A DNA stretch of 64,000 nucleotides from Callipepla californica brunnescens. Its lineage: Eukaryota; Chordata; Aves; Galliformes; Odontophoridae. Each line of letters begins with the position of its first letter. Positions within the stretch are counted from its first letter, which is position 1. Below the pieces are notes generated by a model. That model searched no databases. It saw only the letters and a list, made by a program, of their open reading frames with translations, and was not told the origin of the DNA. Made by a program: the position numbers and the translations under genes. Below are positions 61,008 to 64,000 of the stretch, piece by piece. The stretch covers positions 24,186,437 to 24,250,436 of the forward strand of contig JALIRH010000002.1 in assembly GCA_023055505.1 (NCBI GenBank), written 5' to 3'.

Positions 61008-64000
61008 CTGTTAACCTAGAAGGCAACAATATAAATTCTTATTTTAAAAATGGATTAAAAAGCAAACACAGGGACTGTCACGGTGAATTAATTATTTGAC
61101 TAATCATTAGAATCAGTAGCTTGTCAGGAGTGAGATTTAAGACTCTAAGTGCCATCTGAGAGATTTATGACGTACCAACATTAAAGTATTTCTGTTATAC
61201 TTTTGGCTTTGCCACATATGGATAAAACTTCAAAGTCTGGAAACATGGAACGAGATCGAGTGTGTTAGAACACCTGAGGAACAAAATGTAAAACAGGAAA
61301 CACCACAAAGAAGGCACAGCAGTCTGGACTGCTGACAATAAAACTACACACACTTTGAATTTCATCCTATAAAACCCACATGAATGCCAGCATCTTACGA
61401 CGCAGATAATAATACAATGAATTAGAACAAAAAAATTAAATACTCCCTAATCAAACCTTTTAAAGAAGTTGCTGAAGAAACAAGCAGCAGGATTGGGAAA
61501 AGAGTTACATGGGGAACAAGACTAGGTGATTTTGCCTCAGTAAATCTTTAAGAACAACAATAATTTTAATAATAGGGATAAACAATTTTGAAGTCACGTA
61601 ACAACCAAGAATTCTTCATGGAAGTTTATTTAAAAAACAAACAAACAAAAACACATAATCTGAAAGCTTCCTCACATTTCCTCTGAAGCGTCAGTTCTTC
61701 TCTCTTGGAACTGCCAAAGTATACCAGCAAGTATTTACAAACATTGAGAAACGGTGAAACCCAATGCAGAAAACAAGTATTTATAAGCCAAACCGGGTCT
61801 GAGCAACAGGTATTTTCTATATTACGAGACTCTTAATTTTACTTTTCAGGAACACAATTGACCATTTCCAACATCTCCTTTCCATCATCTCCTTCCACAT
61901 CTTTCCACAAGCAGCCTGTCTTAGAAATCCCAAAACCTCCTTTGCTTTAGGTTCTCTGTCTTTACAGAAAGTCCACAGCCCAGGCACAGCATCCGACTGT
62001 GTTAATTTAATCTGAAAAAGCATGAGACCGTACTGAAGAAGGAAGGAATAGCACTTGCTTCTCTCTTAAGTTCACTTGCACTATATACATTACAGTGCCC
62101 TTGAACCTGAAACTGTACTCAACTTGACACTTTTCCTTTTACTGCACTTCTACTGCTTTTAATGAGAATAAACTTTTTTTATAGAGATAAAAAGGGAAAT
62201 GAAAATGGAAAAGAACAACGAATTGAAAACAGAAGAAAAAGCAATACTGTAGTCTGAGAGCTCTCCTGGGGCTTCTTGCATTCCATGAAAGAACGTTTTT
62301 TACACTGCCTCTTCATCTCCACCATGCTACCTCAGAGACAGACTCTATAAACCACTAAACAACAGAACTAAACATAAACAACTCGCAAAGGCACTACTCA
62401 AACATCCATGCACACACATTATTTCCAAGAAGCAAATCAGATTTATGGAAATCGTCCTGCACCTCCCAAACTCCTAAACACAGTTCCATCCTTTCACTCC
62501 CAAAATTTTACCAAGTTCCGGCCATTTTCCTTAAGGGAAAGAAGTCAAGCACTACGTTGCAAGCACATTAACAGCTTCTAAAGTTATGCTTAGGAAGCAT
62601 ACCTTTAAAAGTATTCAGCTTCTTTTTCTACTGTTCTTTTCCATTCCTACTGCTTACCTGGCAGCCAGACAGAGCTCATTACCAGTTAGTGGCTTTGCCC
62701 AGTGCACAGCAGAGCATGACTCCTTAAGGGCTGATTCCAGAAAAACCAAATCAATGATCCAACAGTCACTGATGCTGCCACAGAAAGTAGAAAAACCTTC
62801 AAAAACGCAACAATTCAAACTGAGACATAATTCTCAAGTCTTGAGTAATGTTTCCACAATCACTCGTAAAAGGACAGCAACCTGGTAGCCTAAAATCTGG
62901 CCAACTTTTTCTGCTCAGCCTGAGCACGTGTGCCCCAGTTCTAACACCACAAGTATTTTCTTAAATGAATGCTTCAATTTTGTGAGTTCCACTTGTCCTC
63001 CACAGAGCAGAGTTCCTCCACTATGTATCTAATACGGGAACAGAACAAATCTACCCAGGGGCACTACACAAAAAGCATCCTTGAATACAGAGAAGAATAA
63101 AAATCAAAAACATCTTCCCTGCCCTGAAATACAAGTGCTCTTGAGTCCACAGAATTGTGTCCATAGCAGCTCTAACAACAACTTCTAACAAGCACATCTG
63201 AGCAGATACACACCTTGAAAGCCAGATATCAACGTAAAGCTATCCATCTCCTGAGATGTTCCTTTAAGTCTCTTCCATTCTATTTTGCAAAATGCGGAGA
63301 GAAATTAACACAGGTTACTTTCCTCAAGCATTTGAGAATATTAGGAATCAATATTTTTATAATGAAGAACTCTGTGACAATTTCAATGTATTTCAAGAAA
63401 TAATTTTGCTATTTTACTTGAAAAAGCAACTTAATGATTGGCCACAATGACATAAGGCTGATTTGTTTCATAGCTGCATACAACCTGTTGTAATAACATT
63501 ATAGACATTAAAAATATACATACTGGCGGGGAAGGACATTAACCCAAAGCAGTATTTGCAGCAGTCAACAAACAACAGATACCTCTCTCGCAACACTGCA
63601 GTCACTGTGGAACTTGCAGAGGGCACACAGGCTCCAAATGTGCGAGCCTCAAGTCTTTTAAACAATGGTATCTGTTGGAGCTCTGCATATGCTGCATGAA
63701 TCCTCATAACCCCATACTGCACAGGAAGAAGAATGACTCAACTCCACCCAACTCTTCTCCTCCTCATCTAAAAGCATGTGTAAAGTTCCAAAGCAGGTTC
63801 GGCAGCCAGTGGTAGGACTCCCAACGATGATAAACACCTTCAAGAACCACAATTGCCGTCAGATAAGCGTTCTCCCCCTGAAGACCAGACAGAACACAGA
63901 GCCTGGCAAACTGCACTCTCTTCAGGATGGCAGAAACAAGGAATCACAGCTGCACTAATGCACTACCTCTTGAAACACCGTTCCACAACACACTAAGATC
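61008..64000 (-). other. 5' intron of CPNE3 (predicted)
   Basis: A splice acceptor directly upstream of the ATG implies an untranslated first exon further upstream. This 3 kb is AT-rich with few CpGs, no CpG island and no recognised repeat, so the promoter is probably beyond the window. Confidence 0.65.

Overview
This window is vertebrate nuclear DNA, almost certainly from a galliform bird (chicken or a close relative). It is AT-rich, with many short exons in long introns. It carries several CR1 LINE fragments with the avian 3' end (TCTATGATTCTATGA-like), two relics of a Galluhop-like mariner, and one solo LTR. None of the bacterial-style features (operons, ribosome binding sites, CRISPR) applies. 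Most open reading frames above 60 codons are chance or antisense shadows.

Two protein-coding genes are present, in convergent (tail-to-tail) order. Plus strand, about 7681-40380: CNGB3, the beta-3 subunit of the cone photoreceptor cyclic-nucleotide-gated channel. Fifteen coding exons were assembled here; their phases join without a break into 683 codons plus a stop at 39754-39756. The first exon seen starts inside a codon, and its length and phase match what I recall of human exon 4, so the first three exons lie in or beyond 1-7680. Minus strand, 61007 down to 45316 and beyond: CPNE3 (copine-3). All fifteen coding exons are present and join into 533 codons from ATG to TGA. The 5' untranslated exon and promoter are probably beyond position 64000.

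Layout. 1-7680: intron or upstream part of CNGB3 with three CR1 pieces. 7681-39756: CNGB3 exons and introns; the 3.2-kb intron after the 51-nt exon carries a solo LTR (12186-12891) and a 1.1-kb CR1. The next intron carries a second CR1 and a truncated mariner. 39757 to about 40380: CNGB3 3' UTR with a long pyrimidine tract. About 40.4-45.3 kb: the interval between the stop codons, which must hold the CPNE3 3' UTR and includes a compound AT/GT microsatellite. 45316-61007: CPNE3 coding region, with a near full-length dead mariner (47149-48140) in one intron. 61008-64000: 5' intron of CPNE3.

The two genes have unrelated jobs. CNGB3 forms the light-regulated cation channel of cone outer segments together with CNGA3. 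CPNE3 is a widely expressed calcium-dependent phospholipid-binding protein with two C2 domains and a vWA domain. Their adjacency is the conserved CNGB3-CPNE3 synteny known from human 8q21. The most notable points are a GC-AG intron in CNGB3, the solo LTR 32 bp from the splice donor of a 51-nt exon, and the fully readable inactivation of the mariner transposase. I did not find a convincing new biological system.
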